From contig NZ_MOBP01000022.1 of assembly GCF_003732665.1 (NCBI RefSeq), forward strand, positions 124,001 through 188,000: a DNA stretch of 64,000 nucleotides. The letters are read 5' to 3'. The stretch is from Pseudomonas frederiksbergensis (GTDB taxonomy: Bacteria; Pseudomonadota; Gammaproteobacteria; Pseudomonadales; Pseudomonadaceae). Each line of letters begins with the position of its first letter. The first letter of the stretch is position 1. Below, piece after piece: positions 53,446 to 62,071 of this stretch. Under the pieces are notes generated by a model. That model saw only the letters and a program-made list of their open reading frames with translations. It had not been told where the DNA came from and did no database searches. The translations under genes and the position numbers were made by a program.

Positions 53446-54240
53446 TCACACCCGGCGACGAACAAACTTGCGCCACAACCAGACCCACAGCATCAACAGC
53501 GGGAAGGCCAGGATCAGGAACGGCAACGCATAACTGCCTTTTTCCAATGCATCGACGGCACCATCGGCCAGGTTGTCCAGCAAGTTGCTGAACGCCCGGC
53601 TCAGGTGCGACGAGCGACTGCTGGCGCCGGTCGGCTGGAACGACAGGGTGACGCGGTTGGTGTCGAGCCGGCGCTGGTGTCCGGCGGCGACCTGGGCCAG
53701 GGCTTGCAGGTCGTTTTCGATGCCGGCCTGTTCCTTGCTCAGGGCGATCAGGTCGGTGACGCTGATGTCCTTGCGGCTGGCCAGTTGATCCAGGCGTTGC
53801 TGCTGGGCCTGGAGGCGTTCCTGACGGCGGCGGGTGTCGTCCACCGCATCGGCCAGGTCCTCGGCGCTGGTGATCCGCTGGCCCATTTCGCCACCCTCGG
53901 CGGCCATGGCGACCAACGGCTCGACCCCGGCGGGGGCAATGCGCAAGGTGATCTCGGCGCGGCCGGCGCCTTGCTCGATGCGCAACACATTACAGGCGCC
54001 GAAACGCGCGGTTTCGCAGGCCTCGCGGGTGGCTTGCAAGCGCGGCATGATTTGCGCTTCGGGCAGCATCAGTTGCACATCATGCTCGTAGGCGAGCATC
54101 GCGCCGCCGCGTCCCTGTTCACCGGCTAGACTGGCCGATGACGACCGTTCGCTCGGCGAGCAGCCGACCAGGGCCAGACAGGCCACTACACACCAATAGA
54201 CGCGAGGCATTGAGGCAGGTTTGCCATCCGGTTGGCGCAT
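53446..54240 (-). CDS. DUF4349 lipoprotein with C-terminal membrane helix
   Basis: A 264-residue envelope protein. The lipobox LVGC follows a short signal (VYWCVVACLALVGC), the middle carries a DUF4349-like region with a long coiled coil (DDTRRRQERLQAQQQRLDQL ... LIALSKEQAGIENDLQAL), and one C-terminal helix (YALPFLILAFPLLMLWVWLW) ends in a basic tail. Function unknown. The ATG at 54240 has AAGGAA; a later ATG at 54210 is possible. Confidence 0.85.
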   Translation of the reverse strand: MRQPDGKPASMPRVYWCVVACLALVGCSPSERSSSASLAGEQGRGGAMLAYEHDVQLMLPEAQIMPRLQATREACETARFGACNVLRIEQGAGRAEITLRIAPAGVEPLVAMAAEGGEMGQRITSAEDLADAVDDTRRRQERLQAQQQRLDQLASRKDISVTDLIALSKEQAGIENDLQALAQVAAGHQRRLDTNRVTLSFQPTGASSRSSHLSRAFSNLLDNLADGAVDALEKGSYALPFLILAFPLLMLWVWLWRKFVRRRV

Positions 54241-54388
54241 GTTCGTTCCTTGACAGTGGCAGGCGGGACGTCGGCAGTGCGTCCCGGGAGCGCGCATCTT
54301 ACCTGCATCATTCGGCCAAATGGCAGGGAACATGCTCCCCAGGCTCGCCGTCTACCGACAGACTGTTTGTTCGCCGGGAGGGCGCGAC

Positions 54389-55012
54389 ATGTATCAGCTT
54401 TATGGACACCCGAATTCCGGCGCGGCGGCAATCGAGGCGGCCCTCGAACTCTGCGCGATTCCTTATCGTTTCATCGATGTGGCGGCGTCTGTCGAGGCCG
54501 CTCACGCGCTGGAAAAACTCAACCCGCTCAAGCAGATTCCGGCCCTGGAACTGCCCGATGGCAGCGTCCTCACCGAAAGCGCGGCGATCCTGATTCACTT
54601 GGGGCTGACCTTTCCCTCGTCGGGCCTGTTGCCCGACGACCCGATAGAACGTGATCAGGCCATTCGCGGCCTGGTGTACATCGTCAGCAATTGCTATTCG
54701 GCCATCGGCATCATCGACTACCCCGAGCGCTGGTTGATCAAGGCGGATGAGGCGTCCAGGGAAAACCTCATGGCCGGCGCCCGCAAACGCTTGCACTGGA
54801 GTTGGGAGGTGTTTGCCGATGAGTTTTCCGGCGAGCTGTACCTGGGCGAAGAGACGCCGGGGGCGCTGGATGTACTGGCGGCAGTGGTGTCGCGCTGGGC
54901 CGGCAGCCGCGAGCATTTACGCAATGCCCGGCCCGGGTTTTATGCCTGGCTGACGCGGATTGATCGGCATCCGACATTGGCGCCGGTCTTCGCCAGGCAT
55001 TGGCCGACCTGA
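54389..55012 (+). CDS. Glutathione S-transferase family protein
   Basis: A 207-residue protein with a thioredoxin-fold N-terminus (MYQLYGHPNSGAAAIEAALE, NPLKQIPALELPDGSVLTESAAILIHL, including the glutathione-binding E-S) and a helical C-terminal domain ending RIDRHPTLAPVFARHWP. A GGGAGG site lies seven bases before the ATG. The substrate is unknown. It is divergent from the DUF4349 gene. Confidence 0.88.
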   Translation: MYQLYGHPNSGAAAIEAALELCAIPYRFIDVAASVEAAHALEKLNPLKQIPALELPDGSVLTESAAILIHLGLTFPSSGLLPDDPIERDQAIRGLVYIVSNCYSAIGIIDYPERWLIKADEASRENLMAGARKRLHWSWEVFADEFSGELYLGEETPGALDVLAAVVSRWAGSREHLRNARPGFYAWLTRIDRHPTLAPVFARHWPT

Positions 55013-55028
55013 GCAACACCAACGATCA

Positions 55029-55122
55029 AATGTGGGAGCGGGCTTGCTCGCGAAAGCGGTGTGTCAGCCAACACATGTAGTGACTGACACACTGCATTCG
55101 CGAGCAAGCCCGCTCCCACAAG
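55029..55122. repeat. REPIN
   Basis: Inverted REP pair enclosing TGTGTCAGCCAACACATGTA between convergent genes. Confidence 0.9.
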
Positions 55123-55143
55123 AGGATTTGCGGTGTTCTGGAG

Positions 55144-55584
55144 TCATTCCCCGCGAATGTACTGCTCCAGTTGCTTTATCAGTTCCGCCTGTTCGGCAAT
55201 CGCTTCCTTGACCAGGTCACCAATCGACAGCAGCCCCAGCAGCTTGCCGTTTTCCACCACCGGTAAATGCCGCAGGCGTTTGTTGGACATGATGCCCATG
55301 CAGGTTTCGACGGACTGATGGGTATCCACGGTAATGACTTCCTTCACCATGATGTCGCTGACCGGTGTGCCGACCGAGGAGCGTCCCTTGAGCACCAGTT
55401 TGCGTGCGTAATCACGCTCGCTGATGATGCCCACCACCTCGCCATGGGCCACTACCGGAAGCGCACCGACGTTTTTCGCGGCCATGATCATCAGCGCTTC
55501 CAGCACCATTTGATGCGGGGCAATGGTATGGACTTCCTGGTTTTTGAGGTCCTTTAACTTGAGCAGTTGGGCGACGGTTTTCAT
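55144..55584 (-). CDS. Tandem CBS-domain protein
   Basis: A 146-residue cytoplasmic protein of two CBS domains and nothing else: the first around NVGALPVVAHGEVVGIISERDYARKL, the second around MSNKRLRHLPVVENGKLLGLLSIGDLVK (each given in part). Such proteins bind adenine nucleotides or NAD and modulate partners; the partner is unknown. Start ATG at 55584 gives MKTVAQLLKLK. Confidence 0.9.
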   Translation of the reverse strand: MKTVAQLLKLKDLKNQEVHTIAPHQMVLEALMIMAAKNVGALPVVAHGEVVGIISERDYARKLVLKGRSSVGTPVSDIMVKEVITVDTHQSVETCMGIMSNKRLRHLPVVENGKLLGLLSIGDLVKEAIAEQAELIKQLEQYIRGE

Positions 55585-55695
55585 GGCGGCTTCTCTGGTG
55601 TTGTCGTTGTTCTTGAAGAATCGTAGACGCAAGCGTTCAGGGCAAGGAGGAAAGCGTCAGATAACACGCAAAAAACGTCATTCGGTGGTTTTTCT

Positions 55696-56586
55696 TCAGT
55701 CAACCTCGCGAACCAAGTCGATAAACGCGCGCAAACCGGCGGGTACGTGGCGGTTGGCCGGGTAGTACAGGTACAGGCCGGGGTAGGGCGGCAGCCAGTC
55801 TTGCAGTACCCGAATCAGCCGACCGGCGGCCAGATGCCCGGCAATCGAGTGTTCACTGGTACAGGCCAGTCCGACGCCCTGAAGCGCCGCGTCAACGATC
55901 AGTTGATGGCTGTCGAGGGTCAGCGGGCCGTTGACGTCGATGATCTGCTGCTGGCCACGTTTTTCGAATTCCCAACGGTACAGCGTGCCGCTGGCAAATC
56001 GCGTGCGAATGCAGCTGTGCCCGGCCAGGTCTGTCGGTGAACGGGGTTTGGCATGGCGGGCGAAGTAGTCGGGTGAACCGACCACCGCAAACTGCAACGA
56101 TGGGCTGCAAGGCACGGCAATCATGTCCAGGGGCACGCTGTCGGCCAGGCGAATGCCGGCGTCGAAACCGTCGGCGACAATGTCCACCAACCCGGTGTCG
56201 GTGACGATGTCCAAGCGCATGTCCGGGTAGCGCTTGAGGAACTCAACCACCACCGGCGTCATGATCATCTGCACCGCGGCTTCGGAGGCGTTGATGCGCA
56301 GGGTGCCGCTCGGGGTGTCACGAAACTGGTTCACCGCTTCCATTGCCGCCGAGATCTCGTGCAACGCCGGCCGCACCCTGGCCAGAAACTGCTCGCCGGC
56401 CTCCGACAGCGACACACTGCGGGTGGTGCGATTGAACAACCGAACGCCCATGCGCTGCTCCAGCGCGGCGATGGCGTGACTCATGGCCGAAGGCGACATG
56501 CCCAGTTCATCCGCGGCACGACGGAAACTGCGGTGGGTCGAAACGGCGACTACCGCATTGAGTTCCAGCAAACCCATCTTTTGCAT
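55696..56586 (-). CDS. LysR-family transcriptional regulator
   Basis: A 296-residue regulator with an N-terminal winged helix (HRSFRRAADELGMSPSAMSH in the recognition part) and an effector domain (PSGTLRINASEAAVQMIMTP; SHQLIVDAALQGVGLACTSE). It is divergent from an SDR gene 216 bp away, the usual arrangement for a LysR regulator and its target. Confidence 0.92.
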   Translation of the reverse strand: MQKMGLLELNAVVAVSTHRSFRRAADELGMSPSAMSHAIAALEQRMGVRLFNRTTRSVSLSEAGEQFLARVRPALHEISAAMEAVNQFRDTPSGTLRINASEAAVQMIMTPVVVEFLKRYPDMRLDIVTDTGLVDIVADGFDAGIRLADSVPLDMIAVPCSPSLQFAVVGSPDYFARHAKPRSPTDLAGHSCIRTRFASGTLYRWEFEKRGQQQIIDVNGPLTLDSHQLIVDAALQGVGLACTSEHSIAGHLAAGRLIRVLQDWLPPYPGLYLYYPANRHVPAGLRAFIDLVREVD

Positions 56587-56678
56587 TGTGCTGTTTCCTG
56601 CATCAGTTCATCCCATATTAGCCCGATTGTTTGAAGGATGGTGGGGGCCTACCTTGACCTCCGCCACACCACAAATTC

Positions 56679-56775
56679 CCCTGTGGGAGCGGGCTTGCTC
56701 GCGAAGGCGGTGTGTCAGCAAATACATGTGGTGGCTGACACACCGCTTTCGCGAGCAAGCCCGCTCCCACAGGGG
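56679..56775. repeat. REPIN
   Basis: Near-perfect inverted REP pair, with the loop TGTCAGCAAATACATGTGGT, lying inside the divergent LysR/SDR promoter region. It therefore sits close upstream of the SDR start. Confidence 0.92.
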
Positions 56776-56802
56776 GACCTCTGTCTATTCGGGAATATCG
56801 CA

Positions 56803-57630
56803 ATGACCCAGACTGTTTTGATCACCGGCGCCTCCACCGGCTTCGGCCAATCCACCGCGCAATTGTTTGCAGCCCAGGGCTGGAACGTCATCGCCAGCAT
56901 GCGCAACCCTTCCGCCGGCGCCGCCCTGGTCACCTTGGAAAACGTACTGGTTACTCGCCTCGACGTTGAGGACCTGAGCAGCATCGACAGCGCCATTGCC
57001 GCCGGTATCGAGCGCTTCGGCCAAATCGATGTGTTGGTCAACAACGCCGGTTTCGGCCTGTTCGGCGTGTTCGAAGGCACGTCCCGGGAGAAAATCCGTG
57101 AGCAGTTCGACGTCAATGTCTTCGGCGTGATGGACGTGACCCGGGCGATCCTGCCGCATTTTCGCCAGTGCCGGGCCGGGGTCATCGTCAATGTCAGCTC
57201 CGGCGCCGGGGTGTTTGGCTTGCCGATGATTTCGGCCTACAACGCCAGCAAATTTGCCCTGGAAGGTTTTTCGGAGTCGCTGTCCTATGAACTGGCTTCG
57301 CAGAACATCAGAGTGAAAATCGTCGAGCCGGGTGGGGTGGTCAGCACCGGGTTCGGTTCGCGCTCGGCGGCCGAGGCCGCACAACTGAGTACGCCGGGGG
57401 ATTACGACGCATTTGTCGGCGCAGCGTTGAAGGCATTCGAAGGGTTGCGCGGGGAACGCCTGGCCACCTCCGAAGACGTGGCGCAGGTGATCGTTGATGC
57501 GGCGAGTGACGGGACTGACCGCTTGCGCTATGTGGCGACCCAGGACATCGAACCGCTGGTTAAAGCGCGGCGGGAAACGTCGGAGGTGGAATACATGGCG
57601 CTGATGCGCGGCAAGTTCGCAACCCTGTAA
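56803..57630 (+). CDS. Short-chain dehydrogenase/reductase
   Basis: A 275-residue NAD(P)-dependent oxidoreductase. Cofactor motif TGASTGFG (T-G-x3-G-x-G) near residue 8, NNAG near 83, catalytic Ser in VNVSSGAG and the YNASK Tyr/Lys pair. The substrate is unknown. Chosen start MTQTVLITG is the natural beginning of the fold; the open frame upstream runs through the REPIN. Confidence 0.92.
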   Translation: MTQTVLITGASTGFGQSTAQLFAAQGWNVIASMRNPSAGAALVTLENVLVTRLDVEDLSSIDSAIAAGIERFGQIDVLVNNAGFGLFGVFEGTSREKIREQFDVNVFGVMDVTRAILPHFRQCRAGVIVNVSSGAGVFGLPMISAYNASKFALEGFSESLSYELASQNIRVKIVEPGGVVSTGFGSRSAAEAAQLSTPGDYDAFVGAALKAFEGLRGERLATSEDVAQVIVDAASDGTDRLRYVATQDIEPLVKARRETSEVEYMALMRGKFATL

Positions 57631-57643
57631 CACCGCGCAAAAT

Positions 57644-57740
57644 CCCTGTGGGAGCGGGCTTGCTCGCGAATGCGGTGTGTCAGTCACCCCATGTATGGCC
57701 TGACACACCGCTTTCGCGAGCAAGCCCGCTCCCACAAGGG
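57644..57740. repeat. REPIN
   Basis: Inverted REP pair between the SDR and polB genes; the loop is short and AT-richer than usual. Confidence 0.9.
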
Positions 57741-57801
57741 ATCGCCTGCACCTTGCGCAGAGCGCGTAGAATTGCGCCCCTGAATCAGTTTCGAGGTTGC
57801 A

Positions 57802-60165
57802 GTGGTGGATTTACAGCAGGGCTTCGTCCTGACCCGGCATTGGCGCGATACCCCGGCCGGCACGGAAGTCGAGTTCTGGCTGGCGACCGATGCCGGTCCC
57901 CGGCGCATCCGCCTGCCTTATCAACCGTCGGTAGCCTTTATCCCGGCCGAACAGCGCGAGCAGGCCGAAAGCGTGCTGCGTGGCGAAAAGAACGTCGAGC
58001 TGCGGCCCCTGGCGCTGCTGGATTTCGAGCATCGCCCGGTGCTCGGCCTGTATTGCCAGCAGCACGGTCAGTTGATGCGCCTGGAAACCGCGCTGCGCAG
58101 GGCCGGGGTCGAGATGTTCGAGGGCGACGTGCGCCCACCGGAACGCTACATGATGGAACGCTTCATCACCGCGCCCGTGCAGTTCGGTGGCACTCCCAAC
58201 GCCGACGGCTTGCTGCTCGACGCGCAAATGAAACCCGCGCCGGGCTATCGGCCAACGCTACGCCTGGTGTCCCTCGATATCGAAACCACCGCCCAGGGCG
58301 ATCTCTATTCCATCGCCCTGGAAGGATGCGGCGAGCGTCAGGTGTACATGCTCGGCCCGCCCAACGGTGATGCCAGCGCCGTGGATTTTCAGCTTGAATA
58401 CTGCGATTCCCGCACCCTGCTGCTGAAGAAACTCAACGACTGGTTCGCCCAACACGACCCCGACGCGATCATCGGCTGGAACGTCGTGCAGTTCGACTTG
58501 CGGGTGCTGCACGAACACGCCCGGCGCCTGGCGGTGCCGCTGAAATTGGGGCGTGGCGGCGAAGAGATGCAGTGGCGCGAACACGGAAGCCGCAATCATT
58601 ACTTCGCGGCTGCGGCAGGGCGCTTGATCATCGACGGCATCGAATCCCTGCGTTCGGCGACCTGGAGTTTCCCTTCATTCAGCCTGGAAAACGTCGCGCA
58701 AACCCTGCTCGGCGAAGGCAAGGCGATCAGCACGCCGTACCAGCGCATGGACGAAATCAACCGCATGTTCGCCGAGGACAAACCGGCGCTCGCCACCTAC
58801 AACCTCAAGGACTGTGAACTGGTCACGCGGATTTTCGCCAAGACCGAGTTGCTGACCTTCCTGCTGGAACGGGCCAGCGTCACCGGGTTGCCGGCGGATC
58901 GCAGCGGCGGCTCGGTGGCGGCGTTCACCCATTTGTATATGCCGCTGATGCACCGCCAGGGCTTCGTCGCGCCGAACCTCGGCGGCAAGCCACCCCAGGC
59001 CAGCCCCGGCGGCTTTGTGATGGACTCGCAACCGGGGCTCTACGAGTCAGTGCTGGTGCTCGACTACAAGAGCCTGTACCCGTCGATCATCCGCACCTTC
59101 CTCATCGACCCGGTGGGGCTGATCGAAGGCCTCAAGCACCCGGACGACAGTGAATCGGTGCCGGGCTTTCGTGGCGCTCGATTTTCAAGAACGCGGCATT
59201 GCCTGCCCGCCATCGTCGCTCGGGTCGCCGAAGGTCGGGAAACCGCCAAGCGCGAACACAATGCGCCACTGTCCCAGGCCTTGAAGATCATCATGAACGC
59301 CTTCTACGGCGTGCTCGGTTCCAGCGGTTGTCGCTTCTTCGATACGCGTTTGGCCTCGTCCATCACCCTGCGCGGCCACGAGATCATGCTGCGCACCCGC
59401 CAGTTGATCGAAGCCCAGGGCCACGCGGTGATTTACGGCGATACCGACTCGACCTTCGTCTGGCTGCGTCGCGCCCACGGTCAGCAAGAAGCGGCGCAGA
59501 TCGGCCGCGCCCTGGTGGATCACGTCAACCAGTGGTGGCGCGAGCATGTGAAGGCCGAATACGGATTGGAAAGTGCGTTGGAATTGCAGTTTGAAACCCA
59601 CTACAAACGCTTCCTGATGCCGACCATTCGCGGGGCCGAGGAGGGCAGTAAGAAGCGCTATGCCGGGCTGGTCACCCGTGCCGACGGCACGGACGAAATG
59701 ATCTACAAGGGCCTGGAAACCGTGCGCACCGACTGGTCGCTGCTGGCCCGGCAATTCCAGCAGGAGCTGTATTCGCGGATCTTCCATCGCCAACCGTATC
59801 AGGACTATGTGCGCGACTACGTGCGCAAGACCCTGGCCGGTGAGTTCGATGAACGCCTGGTCTACCGCAAGCGCCTGCGCCGCACCCTCGACGACTATGA
59901 ACGCAATGTGCCGCCCCATGTGCGAGCGGCGCGGATGGCCGATGCCTACAACGATGAACAGGGACGGCCCCGGCAATATCAGAACGGCGGCTGGATCAGC
60001 TACGTAATCACCGTCGCCGGACCGGAGCCGCTGGAAATCCGCAGTGCACCGATCGATTACGACCACTACGTGACCCGGCAACTGCAACCGGTGGCCGACG
60101 CGATCCTGCCCTTTGTCGATGACGACTTTTCAACCCTGATTGGTGGGCAGCTTGGCTTGTTTTAA
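57802..60165 (+). CDS. polB: DNA polymerase II (family B)
   Basis: A 787-residue DNA polymerase used in replication restart and bypass of damage. The 3'-5' exonuclease has DIETT at residues 159-163; the polymerase has motif A (DYKSLYPS, Asp421), motif B (KIIMNAFYG, 495-503) and motif C (YGDTDST, Asp547 and Asp549). All key residues are present, and the length matches the family. Translation starts at GTG 57802 with GAGG seven bases upstream. The last 36 bases overlap the convergent DUF1810 gene. I recognise no LexA box in the short upstream gap. Confidence 0.95.
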   Translation: MVDLQQGFVLTRHWRDTPAGTEVEFWLATDAGPRRIRLPYQPSVAFIPAEQREQAESVLRGEKNVELRPLALLDFEHRPVLGLYCQQHGQLMRLETALRRAGVEMFEGDVRPPERYMMERFITAPVQFGGTPNADGLLLDAQMKPAPGYRPTLRLVSLDIETTAQGDLYSIALEGCGERQVYMLGPPNGDASAVDFQLEYCDSRTLLLKKLNDWFAQHDPDAIIGWNVVQFDLRVLHEHARRLAVPLKLGRGGEEMQWREHGSRNHYFAAAAGRLIIDGIESLRSATWSFPSFSLENVAQTLLGEGKAISTPYQRMDEINRMFAEDKPALATYNLKDCELVTRIFAKTELLTFLLERASVTGLPADRSGGSVAAFTHLYMPLMHRQGFVAPNLGGKPPQASPGGFVMDSQPGLYESVLVLDYKSLYPSIIRTFLIDPVGLIEGLKHPDDSESVPGFRGARFSRTRHCLPAIVARVAEGRETAKREHNAPLSQALKIIMNAFYGVLGSSGCRFFDTRLASSITLRGHEIMLRTRQLIEAQGHAVIYGDTDSTFVWLRRAHGQQEAAQIGRALVDHVNQWWREHVKAEYGLESALELQFETHYKRFLMPTIRGAEEGSKKRYAGLVTRADGTDEMIYKGLETVRTDWSLLARQFQQELYSRIFHRQPYQDYVRDYVRKTLAGEFDERLVYRKRLRRTLDDYERNVPPHVRAARMADAYNDEQGRPRQYQNGGWISYVITVAGPEPLEIRSAPIDYDHYVTRQLQPVADAILPFVDDDFSTLIGGQLGLF

Positions 60166-60600
60166 GTCCAGCAGCGACAGCGTCCAGTCATCCTGTATGC
60201 CGTGGAAATAATGCTCCAGCGCCTGGTGGAACAGGCTGCCGTCGGGGGCAACCTGGGCGAACAGGGTCATGGAGGAGTGAAATTTGAGGTCATCGGGGTG
60301 GCCGAAAATGTCGGCAATCGAGCGTTTTTTGAGGTTCAGCACTAACTGGGTGCACGTGCGCAGACGGGGTCCCAGCAAGGGGTGGTTCAAGTAGGCCGCC
60401 GCTTCTTCGGCACAACTGATGGCGAAGTGGCGCGACATTTCGCTACCGCCGAGCCCGGCGATTTGCGGAAAGACGAACCACATCCAGTGCCGGCGTTTCT
60501 GCCCGGCGCGCAGTTCCTCCTGGACCCGGTCGAACACCGGATCCTGTGCCTGGAGGAAGCGTGGCAGATTGAACGAGTCGAGCTGATCGGTGCTTCTCAT
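60130..60600 (-). CDS. DUF1810-family protein
   Basis: A 156-residue soluble protein resembling DUF1810: FNLPRFLQAQDPVFDRV at the start, RHWMWFVFPQIAGLGGSEMS, LGPRLRTCTQLVL and IFGHPDDLKFHSSMTLF. Function unknown. Its 3' end overlaps the polB 3' end by 36 bases in tail-to-tail orientation. The aldo/keto reductase gene lies 28 bp upstream on the same strand, so they may be co-transcribed. Confidence 0.88.
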   Translation of the reverse strand: MRSTDQLDSFNLPRFLQAQDPVFDRVQEELRAGQKRRHWMWFVFPQIAGLGGSEMSRHFAISCAEEAAAYLNHPLLGPRLRTCTQLVLNLKKRSIADIFGHPDDLKFHSSMTLFAQVAPDGSLFHQALEHYFHGIQDDWTLSLLDLKQAKLPTNQG

Positions 60601-60628
60601 TCCGAAGCCCTCTACAGGTCGCGATGGC

Positions 60629-61450
60629 TCAGACCATGGCCAACCGCTGCTTTCGTTGTGGCGCGCGAAACGCTTGGTCCAGCGCCTCCAGATCCGTCGC
60701 TTCCAGCTTCAACTGCGCGGCTTGCGCATTGAGCATCACGTGCTCCGGTCGGACCGCTTTGGGAATGGCGATGACACTGTCCTGACGCAGTATCCATGCC
60801 AGTGCTGCCTGGGCCGGGGTCACCCCATGACGGGCGGCCACCTGCTTGAGCGTTGAGTTGACCAGCATATGCCCACCCTGGCCGATGGGACAGTAGGCCA
60901 TGACCGGCATTTGCTGTTGCTGGCACCAGGGCAGCAGGTCGAATTCGATGCCGCGCTCCTCCAGGTTATACAGCACCTGATTGGTGGCGCAGGCCGGTGC
61001 GGACAGTTCGTGCAAGTCATCGACGTCGAAATTGGACACGCCCCAACGACCGATCTTGCCTTCTTCACGCAGGCGTTCGAAGGCTTCGACGGTTTCTTCC
61101 AGGGGGTATTGGCCGCGCCAGTGCAGCAGGTACAAATCGATGTGATCGGTGTTCAAACGTCGCAGGCTGCGCTCGCAGGCCTGGGGGATGCCTTTGCGGC
61201 TGGCGTTGTGCGGGTAGACCTTGCTGACCAGGAACACCTGATCACGCAGGCCGGCGATGGCTTCACCCACCACCTCTTCGGCACCGCCCTCGGCGTACAT
61301 CTCGGCGGTGTCGATCAGGCGCATGCCCAACTCGACACCTTGGCGCAGCGCCGCGACTTCACTGCGGCGGGCCGAACGGTCCTCGCCCATGCGCCAAGTG
61401 CCCTGGCCGATCACCGGGACCTGAACGCCGGCGAGTTCAAGGGTTCGCAT
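60629..61450 (-). CDS. Aldo/keto reductase
   Basis: A 273-residue NADPH-dependent carbonyl reductase of the TIM-barrel AKR family. The tetrad is visible: Asp and Tyr in LIDTAEMYAEGG, Lys in LVSKVYPHNAS and His in YLLHWRG; the cofactor end has AIPKAVRPEHVMLNAQ. The ATG at 61450 is preceded by a textbook AAGGAGG. The substrate is unknown. Confidence 0.93.
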   Translation of the reverse strand: MRTLELAGVQVPVIGQGTWRMGEDRSARRSEVAALRQGVELGMRLIDTAEMYAEGGAEEVVGEAIAGLRDQVFLVSKVYPHNASRKGIPQACERSLRRLNTDHIDLYLLHWRGQYPLEETVEAFERLREEGKIGRWGVSNFDVDDLHELSAPACATNQVLYNLEERGIEFDLLPWCQQQQMPVMAYCPIGQGGHMLVNSTLKQVAARHGVTPAQAALAWILRQDSVIAIPKAVRPEHVMLNAQAAQLKLEATDLEALDQAFRAPQRKQRLAMV

Positions 61451-62071
61451 AAAACCTCCTTTTTGCAACGCGATCGATACTACAGTGGGCAGCAGAATAG
61501 CCTGTGGGTTCCCCTGTGGGGTTTTGTGGTGAGTCAGGAATTTGTATACGACGCGATCCCTTGTGGGAGCGGGCTTGCTCGCGAAGGCGTCGTGTCAGTC
61601 AATACAAATGGCGACTGACCCACCGCCTTCGCGAGCAAGCCCGCTCCCACAGTGGTTTTGGGTTGAACCAGCCACTTATGCATGACCGTAACCCTTGTGG
61701 GAGCGAGCCTGCTCGCGAAAGCGGTGGATCATTCCCTATTGATGTTGACTGACACGACGCCTTCGCGAGCAGGCTCGCTCCCACAGTGGTTTTTTGGTGA
61801 GTCAGGAATTTATATACGACGCGATCCCTTGTGGGAGCGGGCTTGCTCGCGAAAGCGGTGTATCAGTCAATACAAATGGCGACTGACCCACCGCTTTCGC
61901 GAGCAGGCTCGCTCCCACAGTGGTTTTTTGGTGAATCAGGAATTTATATGCGATGCGATCCCTTGTGGGAGCGGGCTTGCTCGCGAAAGCGGTGCTTCAG
62001 TCAATACACATGGCGACTGATTCACTGCCTTCGCGAGCAAGCCCGCTCCCACAGGGTCTTGTGTCAGGTTG
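61451..62071. repeat. Tandem REPIN array, four units, 134 bp period
   Basis: This 621 bp gap has no gene. Four REPINs begin at 61564, 61698, 61832 and 61966, 134 bases apart, and the array spans about 61560-62055. Linkers share GTGAGTCAGGAATTTATATACGACGCGATCC-like text (given in part); the second unit uses a GCGAGCCTGCTCGCG variant core. The first linker copy also occurs at 61528, upstream of unit one, without a REPIN before it. Confidence 0.93.
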
